From Caldisericota bacterium (lineage in GTDB: Bacteria; Caldisericota; Caldisericia; Cryosericales; Cryosericaceae): a stretch of DNA of 14,792 bases. The stretch spans positions 1 through 14,792 of the forward strand of contig JAPLGJ010000193.1 of the NCBI GenBank assembly GCA_026390215.1, in the 5' to 3' direction. Shown here one piece after another: positions 6,311 to 13,920 of this stretch. How positions within the stretch are numbered: position 1 is the first letter of the stretch; each line of letters starts with the position of its first letter. The notes beneath the pieces were generated by a model. The model worked only from the letters and a program-made list of their open reading frames with translations, did not search any database and was not told the DNA's origin. Made by a program: the position numbers and the translations under genes.

Positions 6311-8662
6311 CGCGAGTACACGTATGGCAAGGTCGGCTTCGACCGCATCCAGGAGGCCTTGGCATCACAGGCCGAGTCAGCGCTAGGTGCCGAGGAGGCA
6401 CGGGGACTCGCTCCGCTCGACAGCATTGACGCCATAAGGGCAGCCCAGACCGAGACCGATGAAGCGTCTTCGTATCTGGAGCGGTTCGGCGATCTGACCC
6501 TCAGCAATCTCCTCGACGTGAGAGCCGAACTGGACAAGGCCAAGGTCCGTCTGCAGCTGGCCGGACAGGAAGTGTGGAGGGTTTGCGTCGTCCTGAACGA
6601 GCTGTCACGTGTGCGAAAGGCGATCGTGACGATCAAGGACCTCAATCCCGCACTGTTCAGCATTTCCCAGGACGTCAAGCCGTTTTCATCTCTGGCACAG
6701 GAGATAGAGCGATGTGTCAATCAGGATGGAGATGTCCTGGATGACGCGTCGATAAACATCGCAGCCATCCGTCGTGAGAAAATCGAGCTGCAGAAAACCA
6801 TCAACAAGGTGCTCCAGGACATCCTCGGGAGCGAGACCTATAGCCGTGCCGTTCAAGACCGTATCGTTACGATGCGGAACGACAGGTACGTGATCCCAGT
6901 GAAGCGAGAGTTCAAGGACGCAATTCAGTCGGTGGTCCACGACCAGTCCGATAGCGGCATGACCCTGTTTGTCGAGCCCACACGGGTGATTGACCTCAAC
7001 AACCGGCTGCAGATCTTGCAGTCCGACGAGAAGAAGGAGATATCGCGCATCCTTCTTTACCTGACAGACCTCATCGCAAAAGCCGCCCCCGATATCGAGA
7101 AATCGCTGAACGTGGCGGGCCACCTCGACTTCAGTCTGGCCAAGGGACGTCTCGCCAAGTCATGGAACGGCATCAAGCCGTCGGTAAGCCCCAACCTGGA
7201 GACTACCCTGCGCAACGTCCGCAACCCATTCGTCGCAGACTGCGTCCCAGTCTCTTTCTCCATTGGCAAGGATTACTTCATGGTGGTCATCACCGGTCCG
7301 AACACGGGAGGCAAGACCGTTGCCCTGAAGACTCTCGGCCTTACCGTCCTCATCAGCAAAGCGGGCTTATTCATCCCCGCTTCGGACGGATCCACGGTTG
7401 GCCTGTATGACGAGGTTTTTGTCGACATCGGCGACGAACAGAGTATCGAACAGAGTCTTTCGACGTTCTCGGCGCATACATCGAACATCGTTCGCATCCT
7501 CGGGCAGGCAACCCGATACTCACTTGTCCTGCTGGACGAACTCGGCGTCGGCACCGATCCCGAGGAGGGCTCGGCCATCGCAACCGGCATCGTCGACTTC
7601 CTCTATGGGAAGCGAGTCACGACGGTCATCACGACGCACTACGGCGGCCTGAAGCTCCTCGCATACCGCTATGACCAGGTACGAAACGCTTCCGTCGGAT
7701 TCGACATCGAAACGCTTCGGCCCACCTATGAGCTCATCCTTGGCTCCCCGGGCGAAAGTCATGCGTTCACCATCTGTGAGAGACTGGGACTCCCCGAAGC
7801 CGTGCTTGCCCTCGCCCACGATGAGCTGAGCAACGAGCACAAGGCAACCACCGAGTTGATGAGCCGCATCGTAACTGATTCCCAGGAGATCAGCCACACC
7901 AAGGAAAGTCTGAACGTGAACCAGCAGGAACTCGAGAAGCTGCGGGACGATTACGAGGGGAAACTCGCTGCGCTTGAAGCAAACGAGAAACAGGAGCTCA
8001 GAGCAGCCCATAGTGAGGCTCAACGCATCGTCGACGATGTGAGCAGGCGCATGGACGATCTGATGAGGCAGTTTCAGGACAGCCTCAAGAACCAGCCGCA
8101 GGCCGCCCACGATGCCAAGCGGGAAGTCGAAGCAACACGCGAGGACTTGGACCAGAAAGCGGAACCATATCAAGAGAAGGCCCCATTCACGCCCGTCGAA
8201 GAAATCGTGCCGGGCGATCTGGTCATCATTACCTCGGTCAATAAACAGGCCATCGTCATCGATGTCATGAAGGACAAGCGCAAGCTTGTTCTCCAGTCGG
8301 GCTCCATGCGTACGACGGTGCCAGAAACACAAGTGCGCAAACTGACCGAGCCCGAGCTCAGCTCCTATCAGAACCGCGCCATGCAGTACAGTGGTGCCCG
8401 TGAACCGACGCTGCCGTTCGTCCCCATGAAGATTGACCTGCATGGGAGCCGAGTCGACGAGGCGCTCGAGAAACTCGACAAATACATCGACGTCGCTTAC
8501 CTGTCAGGCCTTTCATTCGTCTACATCTGCCACGGCAAGGGTTCGGGCATCCTGCGAAAGCAGATCCATGAATTCCTCAAGACCCTGCCAAGTATTGATC
8601 ACTTCAGCTTTTCGAGCCCCGAAGAGGGCGGCGATGGGGTGACAATTGCCTACTTCAAGTAG
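6308..8662 (+). CDS. mutS2: Endonuclease MutS2 (start codon uncertain)
   Basis: MutS2 binds branched DNA and suppresses homologous recombination; in some bacteria it acts in ribosome-collision rescue. Numbering from the ATT, the protein has 784 residues, close to the 785 of B. subtilis. It has an N-terminal helical region, Walker A GPNTGGKT at 330-337, Walker B LLDELG with Asp410-Glu411, a coiled coil (about 490-600), a KOW-like segment (about 620-665), and a C-terminal Smr nuclease domain with IDLHG at 709-713 and HGKGSGILR from 742. All catalytic motifs look intact. The first ATG/GTG/TTG candidate is TTG 6359, with AGGAGG only 2 bases away. Starting there removes GFDRIQEAL, which matches EFHKVKEQV of B. 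subtilis, so translation probably begins upstream at a rare codon, coupled to pheT. Confidence 0.9.
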   Translation: MREYTYGKVGFDRIQEALASQAESALGAEEARGLAPLDSIDAIRAAQTETDEASSYLERFGDLTLSNLLDVRAELDKAKVRLQLAGQEVWRVCVVLNELSRVRKAIVTIKDLNPALFSISQDVKPFSSLAQEIERCVNQDGDVLDDASINIAAIRREKIELQKTINKVLQDILGSETYSRAVQDRIVTMRNDRYVIPVKREFKDAIQSVVHDQSDSGMTLFVEPTRVIDLNNRLQILQSDEKKEISRILLYLTDLIAKAAPDIEKSLNVAGHLDFSLAKGRLAKSWNGIKPSVSPNLETTLRNVRNPFVADCVPVSFSIGKDYFMVVITGPNTGGKTVALKTLGLTVLISKAGLFIPASDGSTVGLYDEVFVDIGDEQSIEQSLSTFSAHTSNIVRILGQATRYSLVLLDELGVGTDPEEGSAIATGIVDFLYGKRVTTVITTHYGGLKLLAYRYDQVRNASVGFDIETLRPTYELILGSPGESHAFTICERLGLPEAVLALAHDELSNEHKATTELMSRIVTDSQEISHTKESLNVNQQELEKLRDDYEGKLAALEANEKQELRAAHSEAQRIVDDVSRRMDDLMRQFQDSLKNQPQAAHDAKREVEATREDLDQKAEPYQEKAPFTPVEEIVPGDLVIITSVNKQAIVIDVMKDKRKLVLQSGSMRTTVPETQVRKLTEPELSSYQNRAMQYSGAREPTLPFVPMKIDLHGSRVDEALEKLDKYIDVAYLSGLSFVYICHGKGSGILRKQIHEFLKTLPSIDHFSFSSPEEGGDGVTIAYFK

Positions 8663-8673
8663 AAAGGAACCAT

Positions 8674-11184
8674 TTGAAAAACGAACAGGAACTCGTCTTC
8701 TTCGACCTCGAAACAACAGGCCTCGATCAGGCTTCCGATCAGATCATCGAGATTGGTGCCGTCAAAGTGCGTGGCGGCAAGGAGGTCGGACGATTTGAGC
8801 AGTTCTGCCGCCTGAAGGAAGGGGCCCGTCTGCCCGAATTCATCTCTGCCCTCACTGGGATAACTCCTCTCGACCTCGAACCTGCAGAATCCGTGGATCA
8901 GGTTGTCGATCAGTTCCTGCAGTTTGCGGGTGGCAGTCCGTTGCTGGCGCACAACTCCAGCTTTGATGAAGGTTTCCTGCGCCGAGCGCTGCACGGTCAG
9001 CTCACAAACGCCGTGTTTGACACGCTGGAACTCGCGCGTATCTTCTTCCCGGACCTGCAGAGCCATAGTCTCGTAGCATTGGTCGACTCGCTCGAAATCA
9101 AGAAGGAAGAAGCTCACAGAGCTCTAGGAGACAGTCTCTCCCTGTTTCGGTTGTACCGCAAACTGAAGGACAAGATTGCGCAGTCTGCACTCCCTGATTC
9201 CATCGTGCAACGCATCCAGTTTCTCTATCCGGCCGTGGCAGACCTCGGGTTGCTGGACACCGGCGATACCAGATCGGTGGTTCTGCCATCCGACATGGCA
9301 AGCTTGGATGCTGATCTGACAGACCTCGACCGTTCGCGTCTACCACGCCTGAAGGCACTGAAGCCGGGCGTCACCAGCGACATGACCTCTCCAGAAATGG
9401 CGTTGCTGGCTTCCGGCCGCGACGTCCTCCTGCAGTGTGAATCCCAGTCACTTCGGGCCCGGTACCTTGGGGATCTCGAGGCATCCACACGCCCCAGTGC
9501 TGTGCTGCTGCGTGCGCCTGCAGCCATCGAACCACTCCTCGAGGACGCACGACCAGGAGATGCGCGACCACTCTGGATATCGCAAGAGAGCCCCAACAAC
9601 CTCGTCTGCCTCATGCTGCTCGATGGAGCGACCCGAAGCCCCACCATGCGTCGCGAATTCGGCTTTGAGCTCTCAGCCATCCTCGTCTATGAATGGGAGA
9701 CACGCTCAGTCTTCATCCCCGGCATGCCGCTGTTCCTGAAGAAGTCCCGTCTTGTGAACCACATATCGGCAGCTCACTGCCAGCTCGAGTCGAGCTGCCC
9801 GTTTCATGGTGTGTGTCCCGTCCGGGAGTCGCTGGCCCGTGCGCACGTCGCCCACCTCCACGTGACCGACCTCGCCGAGGCACCACACGTGTTCCACGAA
9901 CTCGGCGAGTCGACACCGGTCCTGGTCTCTTCACCCGAAACGGAGAAACTCATGAGTGACGTGCTCGACGTTCCTGAGGTGCAGGTCACCTCGACCACCC
10001 TGCGCATCATCGCTGGTATTGCAGGCGAGCGAGGCGAAGTTCCAGGTCTCGCTATCGTGGCCGACCTTGCAGCACGCGCCGGGACTCTTCTCGAGGAGCT
10101 CTACCTCCGCGTGACCCATCAGGAGAATGCCGGGATCCGAGGACGCATCGCAATCGGCGAAACGCTCTGGTCTGCCAGCGAGTTTGTGGCCCTCAGATCC
10201 ACGGCAGACGCAATGGTAGAGGCCTTCGCAAACGTAGGAAAGGCGCTGCCCCCAACGATGCGAATGGCATACCTGACGCAGTGTCGGGACCTTGCTTCTG
10301 TTCTGGACAATGCAGACAACCCTGCCTATGCCGTATGGATGGAACGACAAGGTCAGGAGATCATGCTGGCGAGCACCAGGACCGTCCTTGCCTCACGCAT
10401 CCGGGCGTGCAACGCGTACGCTCAGTTCTTTCTCGCTGGGACCAGTGTATGCCCTGCTGGTGACCAGCGATTCCTGCCCGAGACATTCGGCCTCACAGGA
10501 CCCGAGCCCGCCGCCGTTGTCGTCGACCCTGAGCTGGACGGCCCTCGTGTCCCCACGTTCGTGACGCTGCACCTGCCGAAGCCAAACGAGTCCGGATTCG
10601 AGAAGGACGGCGCCCGCCTCATCGCCGAAACGATGAGACGCTTTCCTGGGAAAGCGATGGTCGCCTCCAACTCTCTCGAGACGCTGCGCCGCCTGCAGTC
10701 GTTTCTGGCGCGCGAGCCCGGACTGTCCCAATACAGCCTGTTGCTCCCCAAAAACGGGCACACTCGCATGCAACTGCTGGAACAGTTTTCCGGCCAGAAC
10801 AGGGCCATTCTGCTCATCCCGTTCGACTACTTGAGCTTCGGCGACATCGTCTCGGCGAAGTTTCTGTTTGTCACGAAGCTCCAGTTTCCCAACTCGTTCC
10901 TGCCAACAGTAACGCGCCTCAAACAGGCGCTCAAGGAGAAGCGGGGCGATGCCTTCCGGCAGTTCGACCTGCCCTATGCGCTCACCCTGCTGCAATACAC
11001 ACTGCACCAGATGAATCCGCACACGCTGCGAAGCGTCTTCATGCTGGATAACCGCAGCCTCAGTTCAGCCTACGCAGATCGCATCCGGACTGTCCTGCCC
11101 ACGCCATCGCTGTTCCTGCCGATGGAGAGTCAGGAAAGCCTGCTCCAGCATCTTGACCGGTGGATACGCAACCAGACGCTATGA
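8674..11184 (+). CDS. DEDDh 3'-5' exonuclease fused to a degenerate DinG-like helicase domain
   Basis: 836 residues, built like Firmicutes DinG (exonuclease then XPD-family helicase). The N-terminal exonuclease (about 7-165) has all five residues: Asp11, Glu13, Asp98, His148, Asp153. The rest aligns by eye with DinG, but the motor is destroyed. Motif I reads QCESQSLRA (254-262) instead of a GTGTGKS loop. DEAH is replaced by SSPET (419-423), the SAT motif by GTS (589-591), and motif V lacks WEG (YLSFGD, 719-724). The QxxGRxxR of motif VI is QYTLHQM (774-780). Four cysteines that place like the DinG Fe-S ligands remain: 312, 369, 375, 381. TTG start at 8674 has AAAGGA 7 bases upstream. It is 11 bases after mutS2, so probably cotranscribed. 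Likely a nuclease with a structural, ATP-independent Fe-S domain; substrate unknown. Confidence 0.85.
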   Translation: MKNEQELVFFDLETTGLDQASDQIIEIGAVKVRGGKEVGRFEQFCRLKEGARLPEFISALTGITPLDLEPAESVDQVVDQFLQFAGGSPLLAHNSSFDEGFLRRALHGQLTNAVFDTLELARIFFPDLQSHSLVALVDSLEIKKEEAHRALGDSLSLFRLYRKLKDKIAQSALPDSIVQRIQFLYPAVADLGLLDTGDTRSVVLPSDMASLDADLTDLDRSRLPRLKALKPGVTSDMTSPEMALLASGRDVLLQCESQSLRARYLGDLEASTRPSAVLLRAPAAIEPLLEDARPGDARPLWISQESPNNLVCLMLLDGATRSPTMRREFGFELSAILVYEWETRSVFIPGMPLFLKKSRLVNHISAAHCQLESSCPFHGVCPVRESLARAHVAHLHVTDLAEAPHVFHELGESTPVLVSSPETEKLMSDVLDVPEVQVTSTTLRIIAGIAGERGEVPGLAIVADLAARAGTLLEELYLRVTHQENAGIRGRIAIGETLWSASEFVALRSTADAMVEAFANVGKALPPTMRMAYLTQCRDLASVLDNADNPAYAVWMERQGQEIMLASTRTVLASRIRACNAYAQFFLAGTSVCPAGDQRFLPETFGLTGPEPAAVVVDPELDGPRVPTFVTLHLPKPNESGFEKDGARLIAETMRRFPGKAMVASNSLETLRRLQSFLAREPGLSQYSLLLPKNGHTRMQLLEQFSGQNRAILLIPFDYLSFGDIVSAKFLFVTKLQFPNSFLPTVTRLKQALKEKRGDAFRQFDLPYALTLLQYTLHQMNPHTLRSVFMLDNRSLSSAYADRIRTVLPTPSLFLPMESQESLLQHLDRWIRNQTL

Positions 11185-11253
11185 AGCATTCGTCAGACCT
11201 CGCACGTGAACCATCTCGGCGTCCGGCAGCCATAGTAGTGAAGGAGACACCTG

Positions 11254-12585
11254 ATGTGTGATACGATTGCGGCGCTCGCACCAACCTCCACAGACGCTCA
11301 CAGCTTCCTGGCAAAAAACAGCGACCGCGAGCCGAACGAGGCTCAGCTCCTGACGGTTGTGCCACACAGGACCCACGCCGAATTGAGACTCAAGACAACT
11401 TACACTGAAGTCGATCAGGTACGTGAAACGAACGCCGTCCTGCTCTGCAGGCCTTTCTGGATGTGGGGTGCCGAGATGGGCATCAACGAGCACAGTGTAG
11501 CCATCGGCAACGAGGCGGTCTTCACTCGTGGGGGGTACGGTGCAACGGGGCTGACCGGCATGGACTTGCTCAGGCTGGCTTTGGAACGCTGCGACAGTGC
11601 TCGTTCAGCTGTAGATACGATCATAGCGCTGCTGGAACAACATGGCCAGGGTGGCAACTGTGGCTTCACCAAGCAGTTCTTCTACAACAACAGCTTTCTG
11701 GTCGCTGACACGACCGATGCCTGGGTCCTGGAGACGGTCGGAAAGCAGTGGGCTCGCAAGAAGGTCAGCGGAACCGGGGCGATCTCCAACCTCCTGACCA
11801 TCGGCTCCGACTGGGATGAGCTATCGCCAGGCGCCGAAGCTTTCGTCAAGCAGAAGCGCCTGCGACGTGGCGAGGACAGGATGGATTTTGCAGCCTCATT
11901 CTCTGACCCTCTGTTCACGAGGTTCTCCAGAGCACGCGCGCGTCGTGCCAGCAGCCTCAGCTCTCTCGGTTCAGCTGCGCCGGCCACCATGGCAACGATG
12001 AAGGCAGCACTGCGTCAGCATGACGACCCAGGCTATGCTCTCAGGGCAGGTAGTGTCGGTTCAGTGTGCATGCATTTTGGCGGTCTCGTGGGCGATCAGA
12101 CGGTTGGCAGCATGGTCGCAGACCTCGACAAGTCAGGGCCCGTCGCATGGGTCACCGGCGCATCGGCGCCGTGCATCGCTCTGTTCAAGCCGATCGCGCT
12201 GGATGCCGAGGGCGCCGGGATGTTCGGTGAGGACCAGCAGGAAGAGGCACTCAACTATTGGCTCCAGAACGAGCGCATCTTACGGAACCTGCACAACAAC
12301 TATATCGAGAAGCATCAGGCCATCGAGAAGCTGCGAGCTCCGCTCGAGCGCCGCTTCGAGGAAATGATGGCAGATACAGCACGGGAGTACCGCAAGCAAG
12401 CTGCGCGAGAGTGCTTCGAGCTGGAGAAGGAGTACCGTGTCGCCGTATGGAAAGCAATTGAGCCACTGGACCACCCGACGAGACACTCCCTCGTGTTCTC
12501 TCTGCAATGGTGGCGAGAGAACAGGGGACTCGTCCGTCGGTGGCCGGCCTACTCGCAGTCCTCGGAGAACGCCAGGACGGTGTAG
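11254..12585 (+). CDS. Peptidase family C69 / secernin-like Ntn hydrolase
   Basis: 443 residues beginning MCDT, so removal of Met exposes Cys2 as the N-terminal nucleophile. AKNSDREPNE (20-29) matches the FxKNSDRP signature of secernins and C69 dipeptidases. A glycine-rich central section (GNEAVFTRGGYG, then GATGLTGMDLLRLALER) and NNSFLVADTTDAWVLET also fit. Secernin-type members have little characterised chemistry; dipeptidase activity is known for other C69 proteins. No signal peptide: cytoplasmic. The tail from about 330 is helical and charged. AAGGAG lies 7 bases before the ATG. It sits 69 bases after the exonuclease gene with no clear promoter, so probably the last gene of the pheS run. 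Its 3' end overlaps the convergent AMMECR1 gene by 37 bases. Confidence 0.85.
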   Translation: MCDTIAALAPTSTDAHSFLAKNSDREPNEAQLLTVVPHRTHAELRLKTTYTEVDQVRETNAVLLCRPFWMWGAEMGINEHSVAIGNEAVFTRGGYGATGLTGMDLLRLALERCDSARSAVDTIIALLEQHGQGGNCGFTKQFFYNNSFLVADTTDAWVLETVGKQWARKKVSGTGAISNLLTIGSDWDELSPGAEAFVKQKRLRRGEDRMDFAASFSDPLFTRFSRARARRASSLSSLGSAAPATMATMKAALRQHDDPGYALRAGSVGSVCMHFGGLVGDQTVGSMVADLDKSGPVAWVTGASAPCIALFKPIALDAEGAGMFGEDQQEEALNYWLQNERILRNLHNNYIEKHQAIEKLRAPLERRFEEMMADTAREYRKQAARECFELEKEYRVAVWKAIEPLDHPTRHSLVFSLQWWRENRGLVRRWPAYSQSSENARTV

Positions 12586-13118
12586 GTGAACACGCTCAGA
12601 CCCGGCTGAGAGAGGCTCTCAGTGTGGAGCCCAGCTTTGTGGCAGAGAGCCTCGAGGAACCCGTGGACGTTGGGTATCTGCTCCCAGACCTGCGGCAGGA
12701 ACGTGGCCTGGTAGACTCCACGCCGAAGAATGACGCCGGGGTGTGTTGCCGCAAGCTTCGATTGAAGGTCCGCCAGCGACGAGAACGCGAGCTCGGCCGG
12801 AACAGAAAGCAGGGAGATCTCGATGCACAGGTCCCCAAATTCCGCTTCTTCGACTGGCTCAAATCGTGGGTCGCTGAAGGCCGCCGCAAGCGCGTTGGAT
12901 GCGACCGCCTCGACCAGGGGAGAGACAGGCATGATTGTTCCGATGCAGCCTCGCAGCTCTCCGCGCTCAGTCAGCGTGACAAACACTCCCTGGTCCTGCC
13001 AGAACTTGTCGTCAGGGAATTCCTCGCGCGTCGGTGTCAGTGCAGGTGCATCCAGCAGCCGCCTGCGAATCGATTCACGCGCCAGCAAGAGCAACCGAAG
13101 GCGTTCACGCTCATTCAT
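12549..13118 (-). CDS. AmmeMemoRadiSam system protein A (AMMECR1 domain)
   Basis: 189 residues forming one AMMECR1 domain. The family hallmark LRGCIG is at 55-60 and is followed by LVEAVASNALAAAFSDPRF, the usual conserved helix. The function of the family is not known; Cys58 in the hallmark is a proposed active residue. ATG 13118 is chosen over ATG 13124 because AGGA lies 6 bases upstream of it but directly touches the earlier ATG. The start overlaps the end of the Memo gene by 8 bases, so translation is probably coupled. Its last 37 bases overlap the end of the C69 peptidase gene on the other strand. Third gene of the cluster. Confidence 0.92.
   Translation of the reverse strand: MNERERLRLLLLARESIRRRLLDAPALTPTREEFPDDKFWQDQGVFVTLTERGELRGCIGTIMPVSPLVEAVASNALAAAFSDPRFEPVEEAEFGDLCIEISLLSVPAELAFSSLADLQSKLAATHPGVILRRGVYQATFLPQVWEQIPNVHGFLEALCHKAGLHTESLSQPGLSVFTYTVLAFSEDCE
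12606..12622 (+). terminator. Hairpin just downstream of the C69 peptidase stop
   Basis: CTGAGAG (12606-12612) and CTCTCAG (12616-12622) form a perfect 7-base stem with an AGG loop, 20 bases after the C69 stop codon. CTCAG (12595-12599) can alternatively pair with CTGAG (12606-12610). No T-run follows. It lies inside the AMMECR1 coding region on the opposite strand, so chance pairing is possible. Confidence 0.33.
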
Positions 13119-13920
13119 GATCATTCCTGTCCTCCCAGAAGCCAATCGACGCATATCCGACGACGGCAGACTTGTCCCCTGCGGTGTCACCCGAATTCCT
13201 GTAGTCGAGGAGCTGTGACTTCCAGCCGGAAACGCGAGCCATGGCAAGGATCGTCCTGATCGGCATGAACCCACAAGCATCGTCGCCGCCCAGCGTGTCA
13301 CCCTCTCCCTTCAAGATGTGCCCGATCGTGGCATGGTCATGTTCCACTGCCATGTCATATGGATCGTAGTGACTGAGGTCGCTGGAGGCGACGACGAGCA
13401 TCTGTGGAAGGTGCAACGCCAGGAGCTCCTGAGCCAGGACCGCCGTGTCCACCTCTCCCAGCACCAATGGAATGATGCTGAAGTCCTTGAGGATGACCTG
13501 CAGGAATGGCAACTGCACCTCGACCGCGTGCTCCAGCGCATGGGCCTGACCGGACGTGAAAACCGAGGGACGCTTCGTCAGGAGCCTCGCTGCATCTGGT
13601 ACCCTGATGTCTCCCAGCGGCGTTCCGAAGACGTCTGCTTCCGGGAGTGCCGCACCCTTGAACCACACGTGGTGACTCGGAGCGAGGATGACCACGGTGG
13701 TGTGCACAGATTTGTCGAGGCCTGCCAGACAGGCATAGCCGGCTCCCGCCACTGGACCCGAGTACACGTACCCGGCATGAGGAACGATCAACCCCCTGCA
13801 CATGGCACCGGCTGTGTCTGCAGGCAGACGTGCTTCCTCGATGTAGCCCTCGACATCGCTGCGCAGTTCACCGGCATGCGCCGGGTAGAACTGCCCGGCA
13901 ACGACTGCACTTCGTCTCAT
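13111..13920 (-). CDS. AmmeMemoRadiSam system protein B (Memo-like)
   Basis: 269 residues, full length for Memo-like proteins, which share the fold of class III (LigB-type) extradiol dioxygenases. Residues matching the human MEMO1 metal site are present: His48 in PHAGYVYSG, His83 or His84 in PSHHVW, and Cys216 in DDACGF; Asp181 and His184 in SSDLSHY match a further conserved pair. This suggests an iron or copper site, and a redox role for the cluster. Start ATG 13920 overlaps the radical SAM stop as ATGA, with an AAGGGGG ribosome site 7 bases upstream, indicating translational coupling. The substrate is unknown. Confidence 0.94.
   Translation of the reverse strand: MRRSAVVAGQFYPAHAGELRSDVEGYIEEARLPADTAGAMCRGLIVPHAGYVYSGPVAGAGYACLAGLDKSVHTTVVILAPSHHVWFKGAALPEADVFGTPLGDIRVPDAARLLTKRPSVFTSGQAHALEHAVEVQLPFLQVILKDFSIIPLVLGEVDTAVLAQELLALHLPQMLVVASSDLSHYDPYDMAVEHDHATIGHILKGEGDTLGGDDACGFMPIRTILAMARVSGWKSQLLDYRNSGDTAGDKSAVVGYASIGFWEDRNDHE

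Noticed and set aside
7520..8443. A 307-residue open frame on the minus strand opposite mutS2
   Set aside because: It lies wholly antisense to conserved MutS2 coding sequence, shows no recognisable domain, and is the kind of shadow frame expected in G+C-rich DNA.
12507..13259. A 250-residue plus-strand frame opposite AMMECR1 and Memo
   Set aside because: It overlaps the end of the C69 gene in another frame and is antisense to two conserved genes; composition is Arg/Gln/Ser rich with no domain.
13119..13301. Longer AMMECR1 frame reaching back into the Memo gene
   Set aside because: The additional 61 residues overlap Memo coding sequence and do not resemble AMMECR1; the domain begins naturally at MNERERL.
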